Source: Pseudaeromonas sp041441555
GTDB lineage: Bacteria > Pseudomonadota > Gammaproteobacteria > Enterobacterales > Aeromonadaceae
Assembly (NCBI GenBank): GCA_041441555.1
Contig: JASDSW010000027.1
Span: 1-27,826, forward strand
Length of the DNA stretch: 27,826 nt
Direction: 5' to 3'
Both the position numbers and the translations under genes were made by a program. The notes beneath the pieces were generated by a model that saw only the letters and a list, made by a program, of their open reading frames with translations, had not been told where the DNA came from and made no database searches. Of the stretch, positions 1 through 7,694 are shown one piece after another (position 1 is the first letter of the stretch; each line of letters begins with the position of its first letter).

Positions 1-21
1 CATAGCCCCGACTGGGCGTTC

Positions 22-46
22 ACCACCTCCATAGGAGGTGGTTTTG
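22..46 (+). terminator. Plus-strand hairpin, probable terminator of an upstream gene
   Basis: A perfect 9-bp inverted repeat (ACCACCTCC at 22-30, GGAGGTGGT at 34-42) with a 3-nt ATA loop is followed by TTT. The short T-tract follows it only in the plus direction, so it would end a plus-strand transcript entering from outside the window. It converges on the lamB terminator just to its right. Confidence 0.55.
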
Positions 47-53
47 GGATGAC

Positions 54-82
54 AAATAAAAAAGGGGCCTTACGACCCCTTT
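54..82 (-). terminator. Rho-independent terminator of lamB
   Basis: On the minus strand AAAGGGG (82-76) and CCCCTTT (67-61) form a stem, followed by a T-rich tract (63-54). It sits about 20 nt beyond the lamB stop codon. Confidence 0.75.
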
Positions 83-104
83 GTACTTCTCCGGTAATCT
101 CTGC

Positions 105-1355
105 TTACCACCAGGCTTCGGCTTGCACGCCGAAGTTCATGGTGTTGTCATCCTGGCCACCGTTGAAGGTGGTGTCAGACTCGCCATCCTTCAGGTAGCT
201 GGCATAAACGCGGATTTCCGGACGAGCCCAGAAACCAGAACCTGCCGCCCAAGCTTGGGCGATGGTGAACTTCTGACCACTTTGCTTGAATTCGTTGCCT
301 GCGTTGTAGGTATCCTTTTGTGAGAAGGTACCGGCTTCGAAGATGCTGCGGGTGATGTCGGTCCACTGATAGTGAACGCGAGCCACGGCGGAGAACAGCT
401 CGGTGCTGTCGGTCCAGGCATCCTTGGAGTCCACATCACCGTAGGTGATCACGTGGTTGAAGACCACCTTGTCGCCAAACGGCAATTCACCGGTGTTGAT
501 CACACGGAAGCCCTTGGCATCGGAGGTATCACTCCAAATGTCATACCAGCCACCGCCTTGCGAGGTCATGTTCTGAGCCAGCCCCTTGTCGGCATATTGC
601 AGAACGGTCTTGTTGTAGCCACCGAACATCTCCTGGCTCAGTTCAGCTGTGGCCATGACGCCGTTGTCGGCATCATACAGACCGCCCGCTTCATCCTGAG
701 CATCGGTGGTATTCGGCATCGCATAATCGACACCCACCTCAACCCAGGAGCCAGACCAAGGCTTCAGGCCGGCATAACGCACGTCCAGATAATTGATATT
801 CACATCGTTGGCATCATCGGCCAGGGAGCCAACATTGGTGCCATCACCACGGATCCAGGCTACAGACAGAGCACCCGGGCCCGCTTGCACATTTTCAATA
901 CCGGCACCAGAGCCAGAGACGTTCCAGTACTTGGTATCGATGATGTGCAGATCGTGACGTTGGTAGAAGCGCTTACCCGCCCACACTACCGCATCCGGAG
1001 AGGCAGAGATCAGCCCCTTGGCCTGGACGTTGAACTGGCGCAGGGCAAAGTTGGCATCATTGTCACTGGTGCCTTCCCAGTCGTTAGAACCGTTAGAAGA
1101 CATGGCAAACATGGAGTCGACATAGAAGGTCTTGCCAGCCTTGTTATAGACTTCCTGACCCAGTTCTACTTCGGTGTAGGTATCGGCTTCATTCCCCAGA
1201 CGACCGACGACGCTCTTCTTCCACTCTTGAGTGCTGCCGTCTTTTGAGACACCAACACCGGAGCGGAAGTAACCGTGCATGTCGACCGCCAAAGCGGAGG
1301 TGGCTGTCAGGGCTAACGCCATGGCTACAGAGGTAGCAAGCAGTTTTGCTTTCAT
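105..1355 (-). CDS. lamB: LamB-type maltoporin/sugar porin
   Basis: Outer-membrane trimeric beta-barrel porin for sugar diffusion. The 416-aa precursor starts with a Sec signal peptide (MKAKLL... to SALA), followed by VDMHGY, the mature LamB start pattern. Family landmarks include the LGNEADTY segment, WAGKRFYQRHD and a terminal Trp typical of barrel insertion signals. It is somewhat shorter than E. coli LamB (446 aa). An ATG at 1361 directly abuts the AAGGA Shine-Dalgarno sequence; the ATG at 1355 has a 6-nt spacing, so I chose 1355. The gene is monocistronic, lies downstream of and parallel to galR, and has its own CRP-like site and a GalR-like operator at its promoter. I saw no MalT box. 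The substrate could therefore be galactosides rather than maltodextrins; that is inference. Family assignment is firm. Confidence 0.92.
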   Translation of the reverse strand: MKAKLLATSVAMALALTATSALAVDMHGYFRSGVGVSKDGSTQEWKKSVVGRLGNEADTYTEVELGQEVYNKAGKTFYVDSMFAMSSNGSNDWEGTSDNDANFALRQFNVQAKGLISASPDAVVWAGKRFYQRHDLHIIDTKYWNVSGSGAGIENVQAGPGALSVAWIRGDGTNVGSLADDANDVNINYLDVRYAGLKPWSGSWVEVGVDYAMPNTTDAQDEAGGLYDADNGVMATAELSQEMFGGYNKTVLQYADKGLAQNMTSQGGGWYDIWSDTSDAKGFRVINTGELPFGDKVVFNHVITYGDVDSKDAWTDSTELFSAVARVHYQWTDITRSIFEAGTFSQKDTYNAGNEFKQSGQKFTIAQAWAAGSGFWARPEIRVYASYLKDGESDTTFNGGQDDNTMNFGVQAEAWW

Positions 1356-1410
1356 AGTCATTCCTTTATTGATCCATATTTTTTTTGAGGGATTGTGCCA
1401 GACGGCTGCA

Positions 1411-1426
1411 GGGTAAACGCTTTCAC
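1411..1426 (-). promoter_or_regulatory. GalR-type operator at the lamB promoter
   Basis: GGGTAAACGCTTTCAC fits the known GalR consensus GTGNAANCGNTTNCAC at every fixed position except the second. It lies just downstream of the lamB -10 box, over or directly after the expected transcription start, where repressor binding would block initiation. The motif is seen in the sequence; use by the adjacent galR product is inferred. Confidence 0.65.
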
Positions 1427-1438
1427 TGGCTCGAAGCG

Positions 1439-1482
1439 ATTATAAGAAGGTTGCGAAGCGGAATGTCATGACACAACTCACA
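1439..1482 (-). promoter_or_regulatory. lamB promoter: TATAAT -10 and upstream CRP-like site
   Basis: On the minus strand a perfect TATAAT lies at 1444-1439. A CRP-like dyad, TGTGA-N6-TCATG (1482-1467), matches 8 of the 10 bases of TGTGA-N6-TCACA. With a start near 1432 the dyad is centred at about -42, the class II activator position. The -35 region (TGACAT or GACATT) is poor, as expected for a CRP-dependent promoter. The start site itself is inferred. Confidence 0.6.
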
Positions 1483-1584
1483 AAAAGCGATCGTTACACA
1501 GAACTATTGATTAAGCCAAAGAAACCAAGGATCCAACTAAGCATAATACACTGATAAATATGGATTATTTTATAAAAACAAACA

Positions 1585-1600
1585 GTGTGATCGATTACAC
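1585..1600. promoter_or_regulatory. Distal GalR/LacI-family operator
   Basis: GTGTGATCGATTACAC is an almost perfect 16-bp palindrome (one asymmetric pair) and matches the GalR consensus at all but one fixed base. It stands about 175 bp upstream of the lamB operator, in the lamB-galR intergenic space. It also resembles a CRP site (TGTGA-N6-ACACA), so dual use is possible. Confidence 0.55.
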
Positions 1601-1811
1601 AAAATCAAGATGCCGGTGTTCGAACCATGGCGATAAGCGCAGCAAGCACGGAAACGGACCCATTGGAAAGATGATGATTTCCGGCGGCCACCCCACTCTC
1701 AGTCTGCTTCTGCCTGCGAACGACGGGTATAAAATTGCCGCAATGATAACAGAACACCAAACCGATGCCGGCTTTGGCAGCAAGCGGTGAACAGGGCTGG
1801 AAGCGCGCCAT
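1601..1811. other. Non-coding stretch between the lamB control region and the galR terminator
   Basis: Part of the 528-bp gap between lamB and galR. Short reading frames exist on both strands but lack a convincing ribosome binding site, typical codon bias or a recognisable protein. I see no tRNA or strong hairpin here. Confidence 0.5.
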
Positions 1812-1840
1812 AAAAAACGCCCTCACTGGGGAGGGCGTTC
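1812..1840 (-). terminator. Rho-independent terminator of galR
   Basis: On the minus strand AACGCCCTC (1839-1831) and GAGGGCGTT (1824-1816) make a 9-bp stem with a 6-nt loop, followed by T6. It lies 45 bp after the galR stop. Confidence 0.85.
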
Positions 1841-1883
1841 ATCGTCATGGCTTAGGCCACACGCAGCTCTGGCGCGTAACTCA

Positions 1884-2894
1884 TCAGCGGTGCGTCAGAT
1901 TGCTCACCGAATGGCGGCGTACCAGGGTCGGGCTGAACATGTTGGTGGTCTCAGGGAGAACCTCATCCCCGTGCGAGAGAGCCACGGCCAGCTCGGCGGC
2001 TTGCGTCGCCATCGCCGCCACCGGATAGCGCACCGTGGTCAGACGCGGCCGCAGATAGCGGGCGATCAGCACGTCATCGAAACCAATCAGCGAGATATCC
2101 TGCGGCACTTCGATGCCGTTATCGCTCAGCACCGACAGGGCTCCGGCCGCCATGGAGTCGTTGTAGCAGACCACGGCGGTCATGTTGCGACCCCGGCCCA
2201 GCAGCTCGGTCATCGCCTCTTCCCCACCGACCTCATTCGGAGAACCGCGAGAGATCAGGCGCTCATCGACCGCAATGCCATGCTCCTGCAGTGCATCCAG
2301 ATAGCCCTGCAGGCGATCATACGAGTCGGAAATCATATGGTTGGAGCAGAGAAAGCCAATCTTCTGGTGACCTTCCTGGATCAGGTGGCGGGTTGCCAGC
2401 CAGGAGCCATGGCGATCATCCAGCGCCACACAGCGTGACTCGTAACCCGGCAGCGTGCGGTTGATCAGCACCATACCCGGCACATGGCTCATCAACAGCG
2501 CCAACTCCTCATCGGGCAGCATCTTGGCATGCACCACCAGGCCCGCGCAGCGATGACGGATCAACTGCTCAATCGCCTGCTTCTCCTGCTTGGCATCGTG
2601 GTAACCGTTGCCGATCAGCAGGAAATTGCCGGTAGCCTGGGCCACCTGCTCCACCGCCTTGACCATGGTGCCAAAGAAGGGATCGGAGACATCAGCCACC
2701 ACCAGACCCAGGGTCTCGGCACTCTGATGCGCCAAAGCTCGCGCATTGGCATTGGGATGGTATTTGAGCTCGGCCATGGCCTTGAAGACGGCATCCCGTG
2801 ATGCCTGACTGGCCTTCGGTGAATCATTGATTACACGAGAAACGGTAGCGACCGAGACTCCTGACAAACGCGCGACATCTTTGATTGTTGCCAT
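1884..2894 (-). CDS. galR: Galactose operon repressor GalR (LacI family)
   Basis: LacI-family repressor of 336 aa, expected to release DNA on binding galactose. The N-terminal helix-turn-helix (MATIKDVARLSGVSVATVSRVIN, hinge ending near residue 60 with the PNANARALA segment) is almost identical to my memory of E. coli GalR. The periplasmic-binding-protein-like core keeps GalR blocks such as VSDPFFG, GNFLLIGNGYH, RHRCAGLVVHAKM, ALDDRHG, CYNDSMAAGA, GFDDVLIARYLRPRLTT and SPTLVRRHSVS. The start is the conserved MATIKDVA; the ribosome site (AAGAAA) is weak. The gene lies between the porin gene and the divergent galETKM operon, with matching operators on both sides. A possible operator half-site 65 bp upstream hints at autoregulation. 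Confidence 0.95.
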   Translation of the reverse strand: MATIKDVARLSGVSVATVSRVINDSPKASQASRDAVFKAMAELKYHPNANARALAHQSAETLGLVVADVSDPFFGTMVKAVEQVAQATGNFLLIGNGYHDAKQEKQAIEQLIRHRCAGLVVHAKMLPDEELALLMSHVPGMVLINRTLPGYESRCVALDDRHGSWLATRHLIQEGHQKIGFLCSNHMISDSYDRLQGYLDALQEHGIAVDERLISRGSPNEVGGEEAMTELLGRGRNMTAVVCYNDSMAAGALSVLSDNGIEVPQDISLIGFDDVLIARYLRPRLTTVRYPVAAMATQAAELAVALSHGDEVLPETTNMFSPTLVRRHSVSNLTHR

Positions 2895-3083
2895 TTTCTT
2901 AAGTTACCCGCTCAAAACTCAAAAGCATCCCATTCAGTGATGCTGATAGTACCGACGTTTTCGTTTGATTACACAGCCTTTTATCAAAAATACACGGTTC
3001 AGCTGCTTTATTCGGCAAAAAGAGCGTCGATTTCACTAAAGTTACACACGCAAATCACACTTTCCGCAGCAAAGCGCCACCCG

Positions 3084-3099
3084 CGTGAGCCAGATCACA
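3084..3099 (+). promoter_or_regulatory. CRP-binding site upstream of galE
   Basis: CGTGAGCCAGATCACA matches TGTGA-N6-TCACA at 9 of 10 bases. A possible -10 box TAAATT at 3143-3148 would put the start near 3154 and this site near -62, the class I position. The match is seen; the promoter geometry is inferred. Confidence 0.65.
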
Positions 3100-3150
3100 A
3101 TAAATCACCGAAAAATACTTCCAAACGACACTAGAACGGGATTAAATTTA

Positions 3151-3166
3151 GGGTAATCGATTACAC
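3151..3166 (+). promoter_or_regulatory. GalR operator of galETKM
   Basis: GGGTAATCGATTACAC fits the GalR consensus GTGNAANCGNTTNCAC at all fixed positions but the second. It overlaps the inferred galE transcription start, so bound GalR would occlude RNA polymerase. It shares the TCGATTACAC half with the operator at 1585-1600. Confidence 0.7.
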
Positions 3167-3168
3167 AA

Positions 3169-3199
3169 ACTGGAGTGCCTGATTTGACGCCACTCCGGT
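3169..3199 (+). other. Leader hairpin before galE
   Basis: ACTGGAGTG (3169-3177) can pair with CACTCCGGT (3191-3199), nine pairs including one G-U, around a 13-nt loop. It lies between the operator and the galE ribosome binding site (GGGAG at 3209-3213) and has no T-tract, so it is a leader structure rather than a terminator. Confidence 0.5.
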
Positions 3200-3216
3200 A
3201 CCTAAGTTGGGAGTAA

Positions 3217-4242
3217 ATGATGCTACGAGTCCTCGTCACAGGTGGAACAGGTTACATCGGCAGCCACACCTGTCTGCAATTGATTGCCGCCGGCATGACA
3301 CCGGTCTTGCTGGATAACTTTTGTAACAGCAAACCCAGCGTCATGGATCGCATCGAACAGCTGAGCGGCCAACGGCCCATCCTCTATCGTGGCGATATTC
3401 GCGATGCCGCCCTGCTGGATCGCATCTTTGCTGAGCAGCCCATCGATGCGGTGATCCACTTCGCCGGCCTGAAGGCCGTCGGCGAATCGATGCAAAAGCC
3501 ACTGGAATATTATGAAAACAACGTCAGCGGCACCCTGGTGTTGCTGCAGGCGATGCGTCGCGCCAACGTCAAGAACTTCCTCTTCAGCTCGTCGGCCACC
3601 GTCTACGGCGATCCGCAACAGGTGCCGATCACCGAGGCCTCACCGACACTGCAAGCCACCAATCCCTATGGCCAGAGCAAGCTGACCGTCGAGCTGATGG
3701 TCAAGGATTTCGCCCGCTCAGCCCCCGATTGGTCACTGACCCTGCTGCGCTACTTCAACCCGGTCGGTGCCCATCCGAGCGGTCTGATGGGTGAAGACCC
3801 TCAGGGTATTCCCAATAACCTGATGCCCTACATCGCCCAGGTGGCCGTCGGCCGCCGCGAACACCTGTCGGTGTTTGGTGGCGACTATCCGACACCAGAT
3901 GGCACCGGTGTTCGCGATTACATCCACGTCCTGGACCTGGCCGATGGCCATGTCGCCGCGCTGCGCGCCAAGTGCCATCAGCCGGGCGTCCACATCTACA
4001 ACCTGGGAACCGGCCAAGGCTACAGCGTGCTGGAGATGGTCGCTGCCTTCTCGCGCGCCTGCGGCCGCGACCTGCCCTATGTCATCACCGAACGCCGCGC
4101 TGGCGACATCGCCCAATGCTGGGCCGATCCGAGCAAGGCCCGTCAGGAGTTGGGCTGGCAAGCCAGCCGCAGCCTGGATGACATGACCGCCGATACCTGG
4201 CGCTGGCAGTCCCAGAACCCGAACGGCTATCCCGGCGAGTAA
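3217..4242 (+). CDS. galE: UDP-glucose 4-epimerase GalE
   Basis: Cytoplasmic NAD-dependent short-chain dehydrogenase-family epimerase interconverting UDP-galactose and UDP-glucose, the last step of the Leloir cycle. The Rossmann motif TGGTGYIGSH is at residues 8-17. The catalytic set is Ser126 (in FLFSSSATVYGD), Tyr151 and Lys155 (YGQSK), and RYFNPVGAHPSG follows. The 341-aa length fits the family (338 in E. coli). Two adjacent ATGs occur; GGGAG is 3 nt from the first and 6 nt from the second (3220), so the true start may be 3220. It is the first gene of galETKM, with operator and CRP-like sites upstream, and is followed after 42 bp by galT. Confidence 0.96.
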   Translation: MMLRVLVTGGTGYIGSHTCLQLIAAGMTPVLLDNFCNSKPSVMDRIEQLSGQRPILYRGDIRDAALLDRIFAEQPIDAVIHFAGLKAVGESMQKPLEYYENNVSGTLVLLQAMRRANVKNFLFSSSATVYGDPQQVPITEASPTLQATNPYGQSKLTVELMVKDFARSAPDWSLTLLRYFNPVGAHPSGLMGEDPQGIPNNLMPYIAQVAVGRREHLSVFGGDYPTPDGTGVRDYIHVLDLADGHVAALRAKCHQPGVHIYNLGTGQGYSVLEMVAAFSRACGRDLPYVITERRAGDIAQCWADPSKARQELGWQASRSLDDMTADTWRWQSQNPNGYPGE

Positions 4243-4284
4243 CCACGCCGAGCCCCGAATCAGTTCAGTCAAGGAAATATCACT

Positions 4285-5325
4285 ATGTTGTTTGAACCCA
4301 CTGACCACCCACATCGTCGTTTCAACCCGCTCAAAGGCGAGTGGGTTCTGGTGTCACCCCATCGCGCCAAGCGTCCCTGGCAGGGGCAGCAGGATGAGCC
4401 GGATCGCACCGTACGTCCGCCCCATGATCCCGAGTGTTTCCTGTGCGCCGGCAATACCCGCGTCACCGGGGATGTGAACCCGAACTACCAGGGTACCTTC
4501 GTCTTCACCAACGACTTTGCCGCCCTGATGGTCGACACCCCAGAGGCACCGCAACAGGCCGATGCGCTGTTCCAGCTGCAAAGCGCCCGCGGCACCAGCC
4601 GGGTGATCTGCTTCTCCCCAGATCACAGCAAGACCCTGCCGGAGCTCTCGGTACCGGCCCTGCAAGCCGTGGTCGATACCTGGTGTGAGCAGACCGCCGA
4701 ACTGGGCCGTGACTACCCCTGGATCCAGGTGTTCGAGAACAAGGGCAGCATGATGGGTTGCTCCAACCCGCACCCGCACGGCCAGATCTGGGCCAACAGC
4801 TTCCTGCCCAACGAAGCCGCCGCCGAGGAGCGTACCCAGGCCGCCTATTTCGCCGAAAACGGCTCACCGCTGTTGCTGGACTATGCCCGCCGCGAGCAGG
4901 CCGACGGCAGCCGCACCGTGGTCGAGACCGAACACTGGATCGCCGTGGTGCCTTACTGGGCTGCCTGGCCCTTCGAGACCCTGCTGTTGCCGAAATTTGT
5001 CGTCCAGCAACTGCCACAGCTCACCGATGCCCAGCGCGCCGATCTGGCCGTGGCGCTGAAGAAGCTGACCAGCCGCTACGACAACCTGTTCCAGTGCTCC
5101 TTCCCCTACTCCATGGGATGGCACGGCGCCCCCTTCAACGGTGAGCAGAACCCGCACTGGCAGTTGCACGCCCACTTCTATCCGCCACTGCTGCGCTCCG
5201 CCAGCGTGCGCAAATTCATGGTCGGGTACGAGATGCTGGCCGAAACCCAGCGCGATCTGACTGCCGAACAGGCTGCCGAGCGTCTGCGCGCCGTCAGCGA
5301 CATCCATTTCCGTGAACAAGTCTGA
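4285..5325 (+). CDS. galT: Galactose-1-phosphate uridylyltransferase GalT
   Basis: Transfers UMP from UDP-glucose to galactose-1-phosphate, giving UDP-galactose and glucose-1-phosphate. The 346-aa protein has the HIT-like active site NPHPHGQ at 161-167, with His165 as the nucleophile. The zinc ligand set matches E. coli shifted by one: Cys51, Cys54, His114 and His163. The second conserved block WQLHAHFYPP lies near residue 290. The start ATG has AAGGA eight bases upstream. The gene ends 7 bp before galK, consistent with tight co-translation in the galETKM operon. Nothing unusual was seen. Confidence 0.96.
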   Translation: MLFEPTDHPHRRFNPLKGEWVLVSPHRAKRPWQGQQDEPDRTVRPPHDPECFLCAGNTRVTGDVNPNYQGTFVFTNDFAALMVDTPEAPQQADALFQLQSARGTSRVICFSPDHSKTLPELSVPALQAVVDTWCEQTAELGRDYPWIQVFENKGSMMGCSNPHPHGQIWANSFLPNEAAAEERTQAAYFAENGSPLLLDYARREQADGSRTVVETEHWIAVVPYWAAWPFETLLLPKFVVQQLPQLTDAQRADLAVALKKLTSRYDNLFQCSFPYSMGWHGAPFNGEQNPHWQLHAHFYPPLLRSASVRKFMVGYEMLAETQRDLTAEQAAERLRAVSDIHFREQV

Positions 5326-5332
5326 GGTCGCC

Positions 5333-6493
5333 ATGAGCATTCAAGCATTACAGAAGATCACCCAATCCGTGTTCCAGCAGGTCTTTGGCTATGCCCCCAG
5401 CCTGGATATCCAGGCACCGGGTCGCGTCAACCTGATCGGTGAACACACCGACTACAACGACGGCTTCGTGCTGCCGTGTGCCATCGATTACCAGGCGGTG
5501 ATCAGCGCCTCACCGCGTCAGGGCAGCGTGGTTCGCGTCGTCGCGGCTGACTACCAGAACCAGCAGGACGAGTTTGATTTGAGCGGCCCGATTGAGCCGC
5601 ACCCGGACTACCTGTGGGCCAACTATGTCCGCGGCGTCGTCAAGTACCTGCAAGAACGCGGTTACACCTTGGGTGGTGCCGATCTGGTCATTACCGGTAA
5701 CGTACCGCAAGGTGCCGGCCTCTCCTCTTCCGCCTCGTTGGAAGTGGCCGTCGGCCAGACCTTCAAGGCTCTGAACCACCTGAATATCAGCCAGGCCGAT
5801 ATCGCCCTGAATGGCCAGCAGGCCGAGAACCAGTTCGTCGGTTGCAACTGCGGCATCATGGATCAATTCATCTCGGCTCTCGGCGAAGAGGGTCATGCCC
5901 TGCTCATCGACTGCCGCAGCCTGGAGACCCGCGCCGTGGCGATGCCGGAAGGGTTTGACGTCGTCATCGTCAACTCCAATGTGCGCCGTGGCTTGGTCGA
6001 CAGCGAGTACAACACCCGTCGCACCCAGTGTGAAGAAGCTGCCCGCCACTTCGGCGTCAAGGCGCTGCGTGATCTGACCATCGATCAGTTCAACGCCCGC
6101 GCCCATGAGCTGGATCCGGTGGTCGCCCAACGTGCCCGTCACGTCATCACCGAGAACGCCCGCACCCTGGAGGCCGCCGATGTCCTGGCCCGTGGCGATA
6201 TGGCCCGCATGGCGGTACTGATGGCCGAATCCCATGCCTCCATGCGCGATGACTTCGCCATCACAGCGCCGCCTATCGATGCCCTGGTCGAGATGATCAA
6301 GGAGGTCATCGGTACCGAAGGTGGCGTCCGTATGACCGGCGGTGGTTTCGGTGGTTGCATCGTCTCGCTGGTGCCGCACGCGCTGACCGAGCAGGTGTGT
6401 GCCACCGTCAAGGCTCGCTATCCGGAAGTCTCCGGCCTGCAGCCGACGATCTACATCTGCCAACCCTCAGCCGGTGCCGGCACTCTGCTGTGA
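5333..6493 (+). CDS. galK: Galactokinase GalK
   Basis: GHMP-family kinase phosphorylating alpha-D-galactose to galactose-1-phosphate with ATP. The 386-aa protein has the galactokinase signature GRVNLIGEHTDYNDG (30-44), the GHMP phosphate loop GAGLSSSAS (127-135), the catalytic Asp177 in CNCGIMDQF, and the C-terminal MTGGGFGGC motif. The reading frame is open further upstream through a GTG at 5312 inside galT, but GAGG placed just before the ATG at 5333 and the usual length support 5333. It lies 7 bp after galT and 7 bp before galM. Confidence 0.96.
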   Translation: MSIQALQKITQSVFQQVFGYAPSLDIQAPGRVNLIGEHTDYNDGFVLPCAIDYQAVISASPRQGSVVRVVAADYQNQQDEFDLSGPIEPHPDYLWANYVRGVVKYLQERGYTLGGADLVITGNVPQGAGLSSSASLEVAVGQTFKALNHLNISQADIALNGQQAENQFVGCNCGIMDQFISALGEEGHALLIDCRSLETRAVAMPEGFDVVIVNSNVRRGLVDSEYNTRRTQCEEAARHFGVKALRDLTIDQFNARAHELDPVVAQRARHVITENARTLEAADVLARGDMARMAVLMAESHASMRDDFAITAPPIDALVEMIKEVIGTEGGVRMTGGGFGGCIVSLVPHALTEQVCATVKARYPEVSGLQPTIYICQPSAGAGTLL

Positions 6494-6500
6494 GGTTCTG

Positions 6501-7538
6501 ATGAACAAGTCTGTTTCAGCTGAAACACAGTATGCGGATGAGCCTCGGCTCATCCGCCTAGAAAACCGCAACGGCATGCAGCTTGAGCTGATGGATTGGG
6601 GCGCCACCTGGTTATCCTGCCGGGTGCCGGTCGCCGGGGAGGCTAGCCGGGAGGTGCTGCTCGGCTGTGGCTGCGCCGAACAGTACCGCCAGCAAAAGTC
6701 CTATCTGGGCGCCATGGTGGGACGCTATGCCAACCGCATCGCCAACGCTCACCTGCCCTACCCGGGTGGCGACCGCCAACTGGTGGCCAGCCAAGGCGTC
6801 AACCTGCTGCACGGTGGGCTCGACGGCTTCGACAAGCGCCGCTGGCAGGTTCAGGAGCTCAGTGCACAGCATGTCTGCTTCACCCTGCACTCCCCCGATG
6901 GCGATCAGGGCTTCCCTGGTGCCCTGGATGTCTGCGTCAGCTATCACCTGAGTGACGACAATGGGGTGCGCATCGAGATGCAGGCGCGCAGCGATGCGCT
7001 GACGCCCGTCAACCTGACCAACCATGCCTACTTCAATCTGGACGCCGAGCCGGGCGATGTGCGTCAGCATGAGTTGCAACTCCATGCCGACTTCATGCTG
7101 CCCACCGATGGCGCCGGGATCCCGGAAGAGGCGTTGCGGCGGGTCGAGGCGACTTCGTTCGATTTTCGCCAAGGCAAGCCACTGCATCGCGACTTCCTGG
7201 CCGACACCCAGCAACAGCTGGCCAAGGGCTATGACCACAGCTTCTTGTTGACCAGCCTGCGCGAGCTGGCGGGTCGACCGGCCGCCACCCTAAGCTCGGC
7301 GGATCGGCGGCTCACGTTGGAGCTGGCCACCAGCCTGCCATCGATGCAGTTGTATACCGGCAACTACCTAGCCGGCACCCCGGCGCGGGATGGCGGCGAA
7401 TACGCCGACTATGCCGGTGTCGCGCTGGAGCCGCAGTTCCTGCCGGATAGTCCGCACCATCCGGAGTGGCCACAACCCAGCTGCTGGCTGGAGCCAGGCC
7501 AGAAGTTCCACCACTGGATCCAGTACCAGTTCCGCTGA
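6501..7538 (+). CDS. galM: Galactose mutarotase (aldose 1-epimerase) GalM
   Basis: Interconverts beta- and alpha-galactose and so feeds GalK. The 345-aa protein has the catalytic His175 in TNHAYFNL, His104 in LLHGG, and the catalytic base Glu310 in GVALEPQF, matching E. coli GalM (345-346 aa). The start ATG at 6501 has GAGG 6 nt upstream and follows galK by 7 bp; the open frame extending back into galK is not needed. A perfect 16-bp DNA palindrome spans codons 4-9. It is the last clear member of the Leloir operon; an aldo/keto reductase follows after 156 bp. Confidence 0.95.
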   Translation: MNKSVSAETQYADEPRLIRLENRNGMQLELMDWGATWLSCRVPVAGEASREVLLGCGCAEQYRQQKSYLGAMVGRYANRIANAHLPYPGGDRQLVASQGVNLLHGGLDGFDKRRWQVQELSAQHVCFTLHSPDGDQGFPGALDVCVSYHLSDDNGVRIEMQARSDALTPVNLTNHAYFNLDAEPGDVRQHELQLHADFMLPTDGAGIPEEALRRVEATSFDFRQGKPLHRDFLADTQQQLAKGYDHSFLLTSLRELAGRPAATLSSADRRLTLELATSLPSMQLYTGNYLAGTPARDGGEYADYAGVALEPQFLPDSPHHPEWPQPSCWLEPGQKFHHWIQYQFR

Positions 7539-7594
7539 TGAACCGCATGAATGCGCGCAGGCGCCGACACAGCTGGTTCGTGCAGCGAAGTCTC

Positions 7595-7620
7595 CGATGG
7601 CGGCATCTTGGCCGCCATCG
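7595..7620 (+). other. Strong intercistronic hairpin after galM
   Basis: CGATGGCGGC (7595-7604) and GCCGCCATCG (7611-7620) form a perfect 10-bp GC-rich stem with a 6-nt loop. No T-tract follows, so it is not a classical terminator. It could protect the galM mRNA 3' end or reduce read-through into the next gene. Confidence 0.55.
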
Positions 7621-7694
7621 GGCGGCCTTCCGAAGCCGGAGCAAAACAGCCTGCCGAGTGCAGGAGTCATGACCCCAACCGCCGGAGTACCCCC

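Larger units (their letters stand above)
2895..3219. other. galR-galE divergent regulatory region
   Basis: A 322-325-bp AT-richer divergent intergenic region without a credible gene. It contains an operator half-site GATTACAC (2967-2974), a CRP-like dyad, the galE promoter with its operator and a leader hairpin, some listed separately. A short frame at 2937-3134 lacks coding character. Confidence 0.6.

Noticed and set aside
372..1247. Long plus-strand frame of 291 aa opposite lamB
   Set aside because: It lies antisense to a firmly identified porin, has no ribosome site and encodes a His/Gly/Ile-rich sequence typical of the shadow of a GC-biased gene.
1560..1826. Small genes in the lamB-galR gap
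   Set aside because: Frames on both strands lack ribosome sites and codon bias and overlap operator and terminator sequences.
2959..2974. Full GalR operator for autoregulation upstream of galR
   Set aside because: Only the right half GATTACAC matches; the left half does not, so I mention it only as a half-site.
5510..6463. 317-aa minus-strand frame opposite galK
   Set aside because: Shadow frame caused by codon bias of galK; no start signals or recognisable domain.
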